NCBI GenBank assembly: GCA_015234525.1
Contig: JADGMX010000049.1
Coordinates: 186,001-250,000 of the forward strand
Length of the DNA stretch: 64,000 nt
Direction: 5' to 3'
Source of the DNA: Flavobacterium sp.
GTDB lineage: Bacteria > Bacteroidota > Bacteroidia > Flavobacteriales > Flavobacteriaceae
Of this stretch, positions 1-8,879 are shown one piece after another. A program made the translations under genes and the position numbers. The notes beneath the pieces are model-generated. The model had not been told where the DNA came from. It saw only the letters and a program-made list of their open reading frames with translations, and searched no databases. Within the stretch, counting starts at the first letter, position 1. Each line of letters starts with the position of its first letter.

Positions 1-2
1 AT

Positions 3-197
3 GGTGTCGAAATCGATTATTGTCCGCAATGCCGTGGCGTATGGCTTGATCGTGGCGAGTTAGATAAAATCATCGAACGATCAAATCAATATGCTGCGCC
101 TCGAGAACCGCAACCGGATTCCCGTCATTCGTACCGAGAAGATTATAAATATAAAAAGAAAAAAGACTCGTTTCTTGGTGATTTATTTGATTTTTAG
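3..197 (+). CDS. TFIIB-type zinc-ribbon protein, C-terminal part (5' end outside window)
   Basis: Open frame from the window edge: GVEIDYCPQCRGVWLDRGELDKIIERSNQYAAPREPQPDSRHSYREDYKYKKKKDSFLGDLFDF*; CPxC plus WLDRGELDKI motif of zf-TFIIB proteins. Not in the ORF track because it is truncated. Confidence 0.8.
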   Translation, partial: GVEIDYCPQCRGVWLDRGELDKIIERSNQYAAPREPQPDSRHSYREDYKYKKKKDSFLGDLFDF

Positions 198-284
198 CCA
201 CTTGTAAAATCAATTTTCAACCGAATAAAATTGCCGATAATTTCTTGCAAAATGCAATATCTCATTTACCTTTGCATTCGCTCC

Positions 285-359
285 GGGCGATTAGCTCAGC
301 TGGTTCAGAGCACTACCTCGACAAGGTAGGGGTCACTGGTTCGAACCCAGTATCGCCCA
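285..359 (+). tRNA. tRNA-Val (GAC)
   Basis: Cloverleaf: acceptor GGGCGAT/ATCGCCC, anticodon stem CTACC-TCGACAA-GGTAG, T-arm GGTTCGAACCC. CCA not encoded. Confidence 0.95.
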
Positions 360-360
360 C

Positions 361-391
361 AAGCCGAAACATTATTGCTTCGGCTTTTTTT
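361..391 (+). terminator. intrinsic terminator after tRNA-Val
   Basis: AAGCCGAA-N10-TTCGGCTT followed by T-tract. Confidence 0.8.
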
Positions 392-495
392 ATGTTTTTA
401 CTTTTTTTCACAGTAATCAATCGTTAATGTAATCAAAACAAAATTTGTTCTTCGCAACGGCTTGTGTAACTTTAAGTTGCTAAAAATCCAATCTT

Positions 496-1743
496 ATGAA
501 CAAATCAATGATTACCCTGGTTGCAGCAGCTGCGTTTATTTCCTGTAACAACAAAGCAGCCGGTACGCAACAACAAGTAGAACCGACAACAACCGAAACA
601 ACAACTTCGAACCAGCTTCCACCTGTCGAAGACCGACAACCTAATACTACGATCAAGCCCGCTTTTCAAGGTCAGACCCGCATCGCAGGCGTTAAGACAT
701 CAACAGTCTATTCTCATAAAGTAATCGCCGACGGACTCGCAAAGCCATGGTCAGTTAAAGAACTTCCGGATGGACGACTGTTAGTTACCGAGAAAGGCGG
801 AACACTTCGCATTGTTACTCCAGAAGGCGCAATCTCAAAAGCAATTACAGGCTTGCCACCGGTAGATGCGAAAGGGCAGGGCGGACTTCTCGATGTTCTC
901 CTCGATACCGATTTTGCAAATAACAGAATGCTTTATTGGACCTTTTCTGCAAAAACCAATAGCGGAAACCTGACCGCTGTCGCTAAAGGGAAACTCTCGG
1001 CAGATGAAAGCAAGGTAGAAAGCCCGACAATTATTTACCGCGCCGATCCTGCATACGACGGCGACAAACATTTTGGCTCTCGCATTGTATTCGACAAAGA
1101 CGGAAACTTAATCGTAACTACGGGCGAACGCTCCGATTTGGCCACCCGACCACAAGCACAACTGCTGAATTCAGCATTGGGAAAGGTCATCCGTATAACA
1201 AAGGACGGAAAACCAACCTCGGGGAATCCGTTCGCTGATAAGGCAGACGCAAAGCCGGAAATTTATTCATACGGACACCGCAACCCACAAGGACTTGCCA
1301 TTCATCCCGCCACAAAAGATATTTGGGTAAGCGAAATGGGTCCACAAGGTGGCGACGAAATCAACCTGATTGCTGAAGGTAAAAACTACGGATGGCCAAC
1401 AATCACTTACGGCGAGGAATATAGTGGAAAAGTAATCGGCGAGGGCATCGGACAAAAGGAAGGTCTCGAGCAACCGGTTTACTATTGGGATCCGGTTTTA
1501 TCACCAAGCGGAATGACATTTTATGCGGGCAACGCAATTCCGGAGTGGCAAAATAATCTGTTCATTTGCGGGTTGAACAGCAAGCATATCGCCAGATTGG
1601 TAATTAAAGACAATAAAGTGGTGGGCGAGGAGCGCCTATTGGCCGACGAAGGTCAGCGTTTTCGCGACATCACCGAAGGCAAAAACGGCGTATTGTATGC
1701 TGTTACTGATGAAGGCCGACTTTACAGAATCGCCAAACAGTAA
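496..1743 (+). CDS. PQQ-dependent sugar dehydrogenase (glucose/sorbosone dehydrogenase family), lipoprotein
   Basis: Lipobox-like signal (AAAAFISC); LAKPWSVKELPDGRLLVTEKGG, YGHRNPQGLAIHP, SEMGPQGGDEINLI motifs. Confidence 0.88.
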   Translation: MNKSMITLVAAAAFISCNNKAAGTQQQVEPTTTETTTSNQLPPVEDRQPNTTIKPAFQGQTRIAGVKTSTVYSHKVIADGLAKPWSVKELPDGRLLVTEKGGTLRIVTPEGAISKAITGLPPVDAKGQGGLLDVLLDTDFANNRMLYWTFSAKTNSGNLTAVAKGKLSADESKVESPTIIYRADPAYDGDKHFGSRIVFDKDGNLIVTTGERSDLATRPQAQLLNSALGKVIRITKDGKPTSGNPFADKADAKPEIYSYGHRNPQGLAIHPATKDIWVSEMGPQGGDEINLIAEGKNYGWPTITYGEEYSGKVIGEGIGQKEGLEQPVYYWDPVLSPSGMTFYAGNAIPEWQNNLFICGLNSKHIARLVIKDNKVVGEERLLADEGQRFRDITEGKNGVLYAVTDEGRLYRIAKQ

Positions 1744-1747
1744 TGGC

Positions 1748-2257
1748 ATGAGCGATTCTCTTGAAAAAACAGGCAGTTTTATCGAAAGACACGGGACAGA
1801 TGTGCTACGATTTTCGCTTGCTGTGGTTTTTTTCTGGTTCGGTTTTTTGAAGTTCTTTGGCGAGTCGTCTCCAGCGGAAGAAATTGCGTCGCGGACTATC
1901 GAAGTCATCTCATTCGGCTTGCTGAAGTCCGATATTGCAATGCCGCTTTTAGCAGTAATCGAGTGTAGCATTGGCATCGGATTAATTTTAAAAAACTTGA
2001 TGAGGTTCGCCGTTCCCCTGTTGTATTTTCAAATGGCAGGCGCAATTCTGCCATTGGTCATTTTCCCAATCGAAACCTGGGATCGCCCGTTTGTTCCAAC
2101 GTTGCTCGGTCAGTACATTATCAAAAACTGCGTGCTCATCTCGGCGGCAATCGTGCTGGGCGTCGTGGCAAAAGGCGGCGAACTGATCACAGATCCTTCG
2201 TTGGCGCAGGATGCAAAGGAAATTGAAGAAGAGAAAGTTGAAAAGAACAATGATTAG
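1748..2257 (+). CDS. DUF417/DoxX-like small membrane protein
   Basis: Hydrophobic protein; start MSDSLEKTG, just downstream of the previous stop, preferred over the track start at 1697, which lies inside the upstream CDS. Confidence 0.6.
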   Translation: MSDSLEKTGSFIERHGTDVLRFSLAVVFFWFGFLKFFGESSPAEEIASRTIEVISFGLLKSDIAMPLLAVIECSIGIGLILKNLMRFAVPLLYFQMAGAILPLVIFPIETWDRPFVPTLLGQYIIKNCVLISAAIVLGVVAKGGELITDPSLAQDAKEIEEEKVEKNND

Positions 2258-2283
2258 AAGCAGATTGTTTTTTGGTTCTGCTG

Positions 2284-2363
2284 AATCAATGTCCCGCTGT
2301 TCGCTATATCTTTTTCTAACCTTTCAGGATTAGAAAAAGGATGCCGCTGCCATCGGGGCTATC
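2284..2363 (+). repeat. Dispersed hairpin element, copy A
   Basis: TCCCGCTGTTCGCTATATCTTTTTCTAA...TTAGAAAAAGGATGCCGCTGCCATCGGGGCTA; perfect 10-bp internal inverted repeat (2310-2319 / 2330-2339). Confidence 0.8.
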
Positions 2364-2365
2364 AT

Positions 2366-2477
2366 TAATGTGGTAATTTATCAATGTAGCAATGTAACAA
2401 TGTGGAAATGTAGCAATGTGAGAATGTGGGAATGTAACAATGTGCGAATGAAACAATGCGGGAATGTGGCAATGTGA
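2366..2477. repeat. 8-bp degenerate tandem repeat, 14 units, consensus NAATGTRR
   Basis: Units in exact register: TAATGTGG TAATTTAT CAATGTAG CAATGTAA CAATGTGG AAATGTAG CAATGTGA GAATGTGG GAATGTAA CAATGTGC GAATGAAA CAATGCGG GAATGTGG CAATGTGA. Confidence 0.9.
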
Positions 2478-2523
2478 GTAGAAATGAAGCCATTAATCAA
2501 TTTAAAAACAGAAGATTATAAAA

Positions 2524-3054
2524 ATGAAACTATCTAACACCTTCAAAATATTAATTGTTTCAGCAATTGTGGTCAGTTTGTATTCATGCAGATCAATACC
2601 AAAAAAGGCAGTTGCGGTCAAGCCGTTTTACAAAGACAAATACCTTGGAAAATGGTATGAGATCGCGCGAATCGACTTCAGGTTTGAGAAGAATATGAAC
2701 AATACCACCGCCAATTATTCTTTAAAAGACGATGGGAAAATCAAAGTTGTCAATCGGGGGTACAACTATAAAAAGAAAGAGTGGAAGGAATCTGTTGGAA
2801 CCGCAAAATTTGTGGACGACGAAAATGTGGGCATGCTTAAAGTGTCGTTCTTCGGCCCGTTCTATTCAGGGTACAACGTACTTGCTATCGATGAGGGTTA
2901 CAATTATGCGCTTGTTGCAGGAAAAAACACAGACTACCTTTGGATATTATCCCGCGAAAAGACGATTCCGCAAGAAATCAAAAACCAATATCTGGAAATC
3001 GCAACAAACGCAGGTTATGACACAAATGATTTGCTGTGGGTTGAACACGATTAA
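2524..3054 (+). CDS. lipocalin family lipoprotein (Blc-like)
   Basis: Lipobox (SLYSC); YLGKWYEIARIDFRFE, NTTANYSL, YLWILSREKTIP motifs. Confidence 0.9.
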   Translation: MKLSNTFKILIVSAIVVSLYSCRSIPKKAVAVKPFYKDKYLGKWYEIARIDFRFEKNMNNTTANYSLKDDGKIKVVNRGYNYKKKEWKESVGTAKFVDDENVGMLKVSFFGPFYSGYNVLAIDEGYNYALVAGKNTDYLWILSREKTIPQEIKNQYLEIATNAGYDTNDLLWVEHD

Positions 3055-3262
3055 ATCGCTGAGGTTGTCCAGCTCTGATTCTGGATGGAATTCGGCAGTA
3101 TCGTTTTAAATTCATTAGCTGAACAAGCGGCGATTAAAGCTTCCGGCAGTTATATTTTAGAACTAGAAACGGGACATTGTAGTATTGGATGTTCTCGCGC
3201 CAGGGGTAGAGGCAAGTGCCGTGCACAGCCGATGACCCGACCCTTGGGTGGCGCCCAAATAA

Positions 3263-3292
3263 AAAAGCCACAGAAAAGATCTGTGGCCTTTA
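3263..3292 (-). terminator. intrinsic terminator (fumC side, possibly bidirectional)
   Basis: AAAAGCCACAG-AAAAGAT-CTGTGGCCTTT with A/T tracts. Confidence 0.75.
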
Positions 3293-3307
3293 TTTTATAG
3301 ACAAAAT

Positions 3308-4708
3308 TTAGTTTTTGATTGTGCCAACCATCTCTTCAGGTTTTACCCACTGATCGAAATCTTCGGCCGAAACATAGCCTAATCTTACGGCTTCGTCTTT
3401 AAGTGTCGTGCCGTTTTTATGTGCGGTTTGAGCGATTTCAGCCGATTTATAATATCCGATTTTGGTATTTAGCGCTGTAACCAACATCAACGAATTGTCG
3501 ACAAGTTCCTTGATTCGCTTGTAATTTGGCTCGATTCCGCTTGCACAATGCTCGTCGAATGACATACACGCATCGCCAATAAGCCTGGCCGATTGAAGGA
3601 AATTCGCCGCCATCACAGGCTTGAACACGTTAAGTTCATAGTGGCCTTGCATTCCGCCCACTGAAATCGCAACGTCGTTTCCAAGGACCTGCGCGCAAAC
3701 CATGGTAAGGGCTTCCGACTGCGTTGGGTTGACTTTCCCAGGCATGATAGACGAGCCCGGTTCGTTTTCCGGAATGATGATTTCGCCAATTCCCGAGCGC
3801 GGGCCTGACGCCAGCATTCGGATGTCGTTTGCAATTTTATTCAGCGATACCGCCAATTGTTTCAGTGCGCCGTGACTTTCAACGATTGCGTCGTGGGAAG
3901 CGAGGGCTTCAAATTTGTTTGGTGCAGTTTTAAATGGAAATCCGGTAAATTCAGCAATGTATTTTGCGACCAAAACATCGTATCCGTCCGGCGTGTTGAG
4001 TCCGGTTCCGACAGCAGTTCCGCCAAGAGCAAGTTCAGACAAATGCTCAAGGGTATTTTTCAAAGCTTTTAAGCCGTAGTCGAGTTGCGCGGCATAACCC
4101 GAAATTTCTTGTCCGAGTGTAAGTGGTGTTGCATCCATCAGGTGCGTGCGACCGATTTTTACCACGTTTTTGAATTCTTCTGATTTCGCTTTAAGCGTAT
4201 CGCGAAGTTTCTCGACACCCGGAATTGTAATATTTACGACAGCTTTGTAAGCCGCAATATGCATTCCGGTTGGGAAGGTATCGTTAGACGACTGCGATTT
4301 GTTGACATCGTCGTTTGCTTTAACAACAGGTTCGCCTTCGCCGATTTTAAAACCGGCCAAAACTTGTGCCCGGTTGGCCACAACCTCGTTTACGTTCATG
4401 TTGCTTTGCGTTCCTGAACCTGTTTGCCAGATTACAAGCGGAAATTGATCATCGAGTTTGCCTTCGAGAATTTCGTCGCAAACTGCTGCAATCGCATCGC
4501 GTTTCTCGATTGAAAGTACGCCAAGATCGTGATTGGCATAAGCCGCCGCTTTTTTAAGATAGGCAAAACCCTCGATAATTTCTTTGGGCATCGAAGCTGA
4601 GTCGCCTATTTTAAAGTTGTTTCTTGAACGCTCGGTTTGTGCGCCCCAATATTTGTCGGCCGGGACTTTAACCTCGCCCATGGTGTCTTTCTCGATTCTA
4701 TAGTTCAT
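3308..4708 (-). CDS. fumC: class II fumarate hydratase
   Basis: [38 protein letters not shown] fumarase/aspartase signature. Confidence 0.97.
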   Translation of the reverse strand: MNYRIEKDTMGEVKVPADKYWGAQTERSRNNFKIGDSASMPKEIIEGFAYLKKAAAYANHDLGVLSIEKRDAIAAVCDEILEGKLDDQFPLVIWQTGSGTQSNMNVNEVVANRAQVLAGFKIGEGEPVVKANDDVNKSQSSNDTFPTGMHIAAYKAVVNITIPGVEKLRDTLKAKSEEFKNVVKIGRTHLMDATPLTLGQEISGYAAQLDYGLKALKNTLEHLSELALGGTAVGTGLNTPDGYDVLVAKYIAEFTGFPFKTAPNKFEALASHDAIVESHGALKQLAVSLNKIANDIRMLASGPRSGIGEIIIPENEPGSSIMPGKVNPTQSEALTMVCAQVLGNDVAISVGGMQGHYELNVFKPVMAANFLQSARLIGDACMSFDEHCASGIEPNYKRIKELVDNSLMLVTALNTKIGYYKSAEIAQTAHKNGTTLKDEAVRLGYVSAEDFDQWVKPEEMVGTIKN

Positions 4709-4855
4709 TATGTATAGGGATTAGGAATTGTCAAATGGTTATTGTTGCATCAGTACTTTAAAATAGTACGTTTCTGCAATGGACACAAAATTACACATTA
4801 ATACACTTTGGTAAAAATTGATTTCAAAATTATTGGAGAGAAAAAATATAACACT

Positions 4856-4863
4856 TACATTTG
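4856..4863 (+). promoter_or_regulatory. putative Bacteroidota -7 element TACATTTG
   Basis: Matches TAnnTTTG, with TTG about 20 nt upstream (4833); precedes the small ORF at 4891. Confidence 0.5.
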
Positions 4864-4890
4864 CCTAACATACAAAAACCACCGACAGCC

Positions 4891-5076
4891 ATGTTTGAAT
4901 TTCAGCAATATTTAGGCTTTTTGCTTTTCCTTTCCATCCTGACACTAGGATTTTGGTTAATGTTCTTTTTGGTAGGTTTCGTCTCATACTGGGTAGGCGG
5001 AGCGAGCTATGAAATGTACAAGGAGCGTAGAGCAAAGAAAAAACATAAAGATTTAGACAATCAGTCGAAACTGTAG
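4891..5076 (+). CDS. small hypothetical membrane protein
   Basis: MFEFQQYLGFLLFLSILTLGFWLMFFLVGFVSYWVGG...; ATG at 4891 preferred over the track's TTG at 4861, which lies in the putative -7 element. Confidence 0.6.
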   Translation: MFEFQQYLGFLLFLSILTLGFWLMFFLVGFVSYWVGGASYEMYKERRAKKKHKDLDNQSKL

Positions 5077-5092
5077 TCTATGTCATTAAATT

Positions 5093-5123
5093 AAAGGGAA
5101 GCTTAATCGGCTTCCCTTTTTTT
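5093..5123 (+). terminator. intrinsic terminator after small ORF
   Basis: AAAGGGAAGC-TTAATC-GGCTTCCCTTTTTTT. Confidence 0.8.
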
Positions 5124-5152
5124 GTATTACCTAGGCATTAAAGTATTTTAAT

Positions 5153-5185
5153 AAAAAAGGGAAGTCAAACCGACTTCCCTTTTTC
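5153..5185 (-). terminator. intrinsic terminator of TonB-receptor gene
   Basis: AAAAAAGGGAAGT-CAAACCG-ACTTCCCTTTTTCTT, reading on minus strand. Confidence 0.8.
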
Positions 5186-5190
5186 TTGTT

Positions 5191-7659
5191 TTATCCCTGG
5201 AATTCCTCGTCTCCCATATTCTCACGTTGAGGTTGGCGATCGCGTTCCGATTTTTTGCGGTTAAATCTGTATGTAAACGAAAGGTTCACTGAGCGGACTC
5301 GCCATTGCATTTCTGAATATGAATTAAGCTCAGGCAGGTTTGTTTCATAAATACGCTTACGTGAATTGAAAACATCCTGAACGTTCAAGGTCAACGTTCC
5401 CTGATCTTTTAGTACATCTTTACTAAAGGCCAAATTTGCTGCCGCGATGCCTCGTACTTTGCCTTGAGCCGTTGTTTGTGGCGCATTGTAAGTGAAGTTA
5501 GTTTGCCATTCTATGTTATAAGGCAAGGTCACTTTTGAGGTCAATCTCGCGAACCATGAAAATGCAATGTTGTCAAAGTTCTGCGTGATTTCTTCGTTCT
5601 GGCTGTTCACATAACTGTAATCACCCTGAGTTTCATTTCTGAAAAGGTTGAAGTTGCTGTTTAATCTCCACCATTTAAAAGGATTGTAGTTAGTTGTGAA
5701 TTCGAATCCGAAACGGTATTCAGTTGCAAGGTTAATTGGTGTTGTGATAATAATCGGAATCAAAGCTTCAGTTCCGTTTTCAATCACCGATGCAAAATCG
5801 CCGGATTCACGACGAATATACTGAAACGAATCGGTTGTGTGATTCAAATACATCGACGTGCTAAAAGTAAAGTCTCTCATCCGCAACAAGTATCCTAAAT
5901 CGAAGGCATTTGAAAACGCCGGATCTAAATCAGGATTTCCTTGAAACAAGTTGATGTTACTCGAATAATTTGAAAACGGATTGATCTGGCGGCCACGCGG
6001 ACGTGAAATTCGTCGGCTGTAGCTTAACGAAACGCTGCTTTCACCTGAAAGTTCATAAGTAAAAAATGCGCTCGGGAAGAAGTTGTTATACTTTTTGTTG
6101 TTGAAATCGTTTGTGGTTAATTGATTGATCTCGATGTTCGAATCTTCCCAGCGAAGCCCAAGCAATACTGAAAACTTGTTGAATTTCGTTCCGTACTGCG
6201 TATAAAGTGCGTTGATCTTTTCCTTGTACTCAAGCATGTTTGTATAACGCTGATCTGAAATATACTGGTTGGTTTCAGTATCCAAAAAATCAACTTTGTA
6301 ATCAGTTAGCAAATCGTTGAAATCGCCGCTGTAACCGGCTTCAAACTGCGAATCTTTACCAAGTGGCAACACATAGTCAACCTGAAACTGATTGCTGGTT
6401 TGCTTTTGTTTGTTGTCCGTTTTTTCTAATCCGAAATTGATATCTGAGTAATCGTAGTCATTTTCGAGTTCGAACGACGCATCAACAGTTAATGTATGAC
6501 CGTCTTTCTTAAACTTTTTCACCAAATTGGTCGAGTATTCAACTTCTTCATCATCGCTTTTCTGATTGTTGAAACGACGGTTTGTAAAAAGGAAGTTGCG
6601 ATCGGCATCGAAGTTATCGATAATCACATTATCAGGATTGTCACCGCGATTTTTTCGGATTCGCACTTGGTTTGTCCAGGTAGTTGAGTCGTCTAAATAC
6701 CATTCCATTCCGAAATTCGTATTCAGACCTCTGTTCAAGCGGTCATTTTCACGACGTTCGTTGGTATAACTCCGTGGCGAACCATCGGGCAATAAATATT
6801 CAGTATTGGTAATCGAATTTCCCGGTCCTGTTCTGTAATTGTACCCGGTAGTTGTAAATAAGTTGAAATCCTCAGTTTTATAGTTTAGATTGGCTGATAC
6901 ACCATAAGTTTCAGGATCACCGACCGAAGCGATAAAGGTTCCGTTCAGTCCGAGGTTCTTACCTTTTTTAAGGATGATATTTAATAATCCGCCGCCACCT
7001 TCTGAATCGTATCTCGCTGAAGGATTGGTCACCACTTCAACTTTCTCGATGGCATCAGCAGGAATTAATCGCAAAGCCTCAGAAATATTAATGGCATTCG
7101 ACGGGCGACCATCAATCAAAATACGGACATTTTCATTTCCGCGTAAGCTGATTGTACCCTCGGCATCTACCGCAACCGATGGAATGTTATCCAAAACATC
7201 ACTTACAGTTCCACCTTTTACCATTAAATCAGCTCCAACGCTGTAAACTTTTTTATCAAGTCGGATGTCAACGGTTGTTCGCTCGGCTCTGATTACAACT
7301 TCATCAAGTTGATTGATGTCTTCCGAAAGTTGAATCGTTCCCAGAGAAATATCGCCGGTAATTGTGCGGTTTTGAAGCTGAACTAATTTAAAGGAGATAA
7401 ATTCGATGTTGATGTCGTAATTTCCGGTTGGAACATCGATACTAAAACTACCGGTTGCATCAGTGATTCCGCCGGAAACTGCTGTAGTTTGACCGGGACG
7501 AACAAACGTAACTGTCGCGTATTCAAGAGGTTGTTTTGAGGTTTTTTCGATGACGGTTCCGGTAACTTTGACTCTTGCACCTTGAGGAGGTTGGGCAAAC
7601 GAATTAAATGAAAAACATACCAGTAAAATCAGGGCGAATAATGATCGTAATGTACTCAT
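5191..7659 (-). CDS. outer-membrane beta-barrel TonB-dependent receptor with N-terminal carboxypeptidase-regulatory-like domain
   Basis: Signal peptide; GTVIEKTSKQPLEYATV CarboxypepD-like domain; plug domain VSDVLDNIPSVAVDAEGTISLRGNENVRILIDGRPS; barrel C-terminus. Confidence 0.9.
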   Translation of the reverse strand: MSTLRSLFALILLVCFSFNSFAQPPQGARVKVTGTVIEKTSKQPLEYATVTFVRPGQTTAVSGGITDATGSFSIDVPTGNYDINIEFISFKLVQLQNRTITGDISLGTIQLSEDINQLDEVVIRAERTTVDIRLDKKVYSVGADLMVKGGTVSDVLDNIPSVAVDAEGTISLRGNENVRILIDGRPSNAINISEALRLIPADAIEKVEVVTNPSARYDSEGGGGLLNIILKKGKNLGLNGTFIASVGDPETYGVSANLNYKTEDFNLFTTTGYNYRTGPGNSITNTEYLLPDGSPRSYTNERRENDRLNRGLNTNFGMEWYLDDSTTWTNQVRIRKNRGDNPDNVIIDNFDADRNFLFTNRRFNNQKSDDEEVEYSTNLVKKFKKDGHTLTVDASFELENDYDYSDINFGLEKTDNKQKQTSNQFQVDYVLPLGKDSQFEAGYSGDFNDLLTDYKVDFLDTETNQYISDQRYTNMLEYKEKINALYTQYGTKFNKFSVLLGLRWEDSNIEINQLTTNDFNNKKYNNFFPSAFFTYELSGESSVSLSYSRRISRPRGRQINPFSNYSSNINLFQGNPDLDPAFSNAFDLGYLLRMRDFTFSTSMYLNHTTDSFQYIRRESGDFASVIENGTEALIPIIITTPINLATEYRFGFEFTTNYNPFKWWRLNSNFNLFRNETQGDYSYVNSQNEEITQNFDNIAFSWFARLTSKVTLPYNIEWQTNFTYNAPQTTAQGKVRGIAAANLAFSKDVLKDQGTLTLNVQDVFNSRKRIYETNLPELNSYSEMQWRVRSVNLSFTYRFNRKKSERDRQPQRENMGDEEFQG

Positions 7660-7895
7660 AAAAGGGTTTAAAATGTGCTTTGAGTCAGCAAAAGTACGGT
7701 TTGCTATAGGTCTTAGCTACTAAAGGATTGTTAAAACCACGACCGGTAAACGGTAATTGTGAATTGTTTAATCAGATAAATCGGTGACAATCAACTGTAA
7801 AGTTTAAAGCGCGATTTTGACGCAGAATTTTCCACAGATGCAAGTCGGTCAAATCAGCCATAAAAACTGTAAATTAGTGCAGCAAAAACTCAACT

Positions 7896-8879
7896 ATGTT
7901 TATAGAACAAGCCAATTTACCGGATAACAAATTTTGGAAGTACATTGTCGGAACAGTCTGCATTATCATGGCGATTTTCATCGCACAAATTCCGCTAGTC
8001 ATTGCCATTACTGCTCAAACTTTCGCGACCGATCAGCCATTTCCGGTAAGTAACGAAGAGATGATGGGAATTCTCGACTCGAATTTAATGTTGTTTTTGA
8101 TGCTTTTGTCTTTTGCCGGCGGGCTTGCGATGGTTTTTATTATTGCGAGATTTTTGCACAAACAATCCCTACGCGGACTAACAACGGCGCGGCCGAAAAT
8201 TGACTGGAAGCGTGTTCGATTTGCATTTTTGTTGTGGGCGGCGATTACATTCGCAAGTCTGGCGGTTGACTATACGATGTCGCCCGAAGACTATGTCTTT
8301 AATTTTAAACCGATTCCGTTTTTGATTCTTGTGGTTGTGGCTGTGATTATGATTCCGCTTCAAACAAGCGCCGAAGAATATATTTTCAGATCGTATCTAA
8401 TGCAGGGAATCGGAATTGCCGCCGGGAACCGATGGGTTCCTCTTCTCTCAACATCGTTGATCTTTGGGCTGATGCACATCGCAAATCCGGAAGTGACAAA
8501 AATGGGAAATATCATAATGATATATTATATAGGAACCGGTTTATTCTTAGGAATCGTAACTTTGATGGACGACGGAATTGAACTTCCACTTGGTTTTCAC
8601 GCGGCAAATAACCTGGTTGGAGCGCTGCTTGTAACCTCTGAATGGACGGCATTTCAAACGGAATCACTCTTGAGAGATGTGTCTGATCCAAGTGCCGGAT
8701 TCGACGTCATTTTACCTGTTCTGGTCGTATTTCCGCTGTTGTTGCTTTTCTTCAGCAAGAAATACAAATGGACAAATTGGAAAGAAAAACTAACCGGAAA
8801 TATCACATATCATGCAAACACTATATCAGAATCAACAAATGGTGAACCCGACTTACAACGACGTTCATCCGAATTTTAA
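7896..8879 (+). CDS. CPBP family intramembrane metalloprotease
   Basis: TSAEEYIFRSYLMQ (EExxxR), FGLMHIANP, GFHAANN motifs. Confidence 0.9.
   Translation: MFIEQANLPDNKFWKYIVGTVCIIMAIFIAQIPLVIAITAQTFATDQPFPVSNEEMMGILDSNLMLFLMLLSFAGGLAMVFIIARFLHKQSLRGLTTARPKIDWKRVRFAFLLWAAITFASLAVDYTMSPEDYVFNFKPIPFLILVVVAVIMIPLQTSAEEYIFRSYLMQGIGIAAGNRWVPLLSTSLIFGLMHIANPEVTKMGNIIMIYYIGTGLFLGIVTLMDDGIELPLGFHAANNLVGALLVTSEWTAFQTESLLRDVSDPSAGFDVILPVLVVFPLLLLFFSKKYKWTNWKEKLTGNITYHANTISESTNGEPDLQRRSSEF

Noticed and set aside
245-427. 60-aa plus-strand ORF
   Set aside because: Runs through tRNA-Val and its terminator; not a protein.
2366-2477. CRISPR array
   Set aside because: Repeat unit is only 8 bp with no spacers and no cas genes.
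2732-3300. ORFs 2732..3109 and 3085..3300
   Set aside because: The first is a frame-shifted shadow of the lipocalin gene; the second covers the repeat-like region and terminator and has no protein-like features.
4751-4770. Inverted repeat GTACT-TTAAAAT-AGTAC upstream of fumC
   Set aside because: Only 5-bp arms in A/T-rich DNA; not distinguishable from chance without comparative data.
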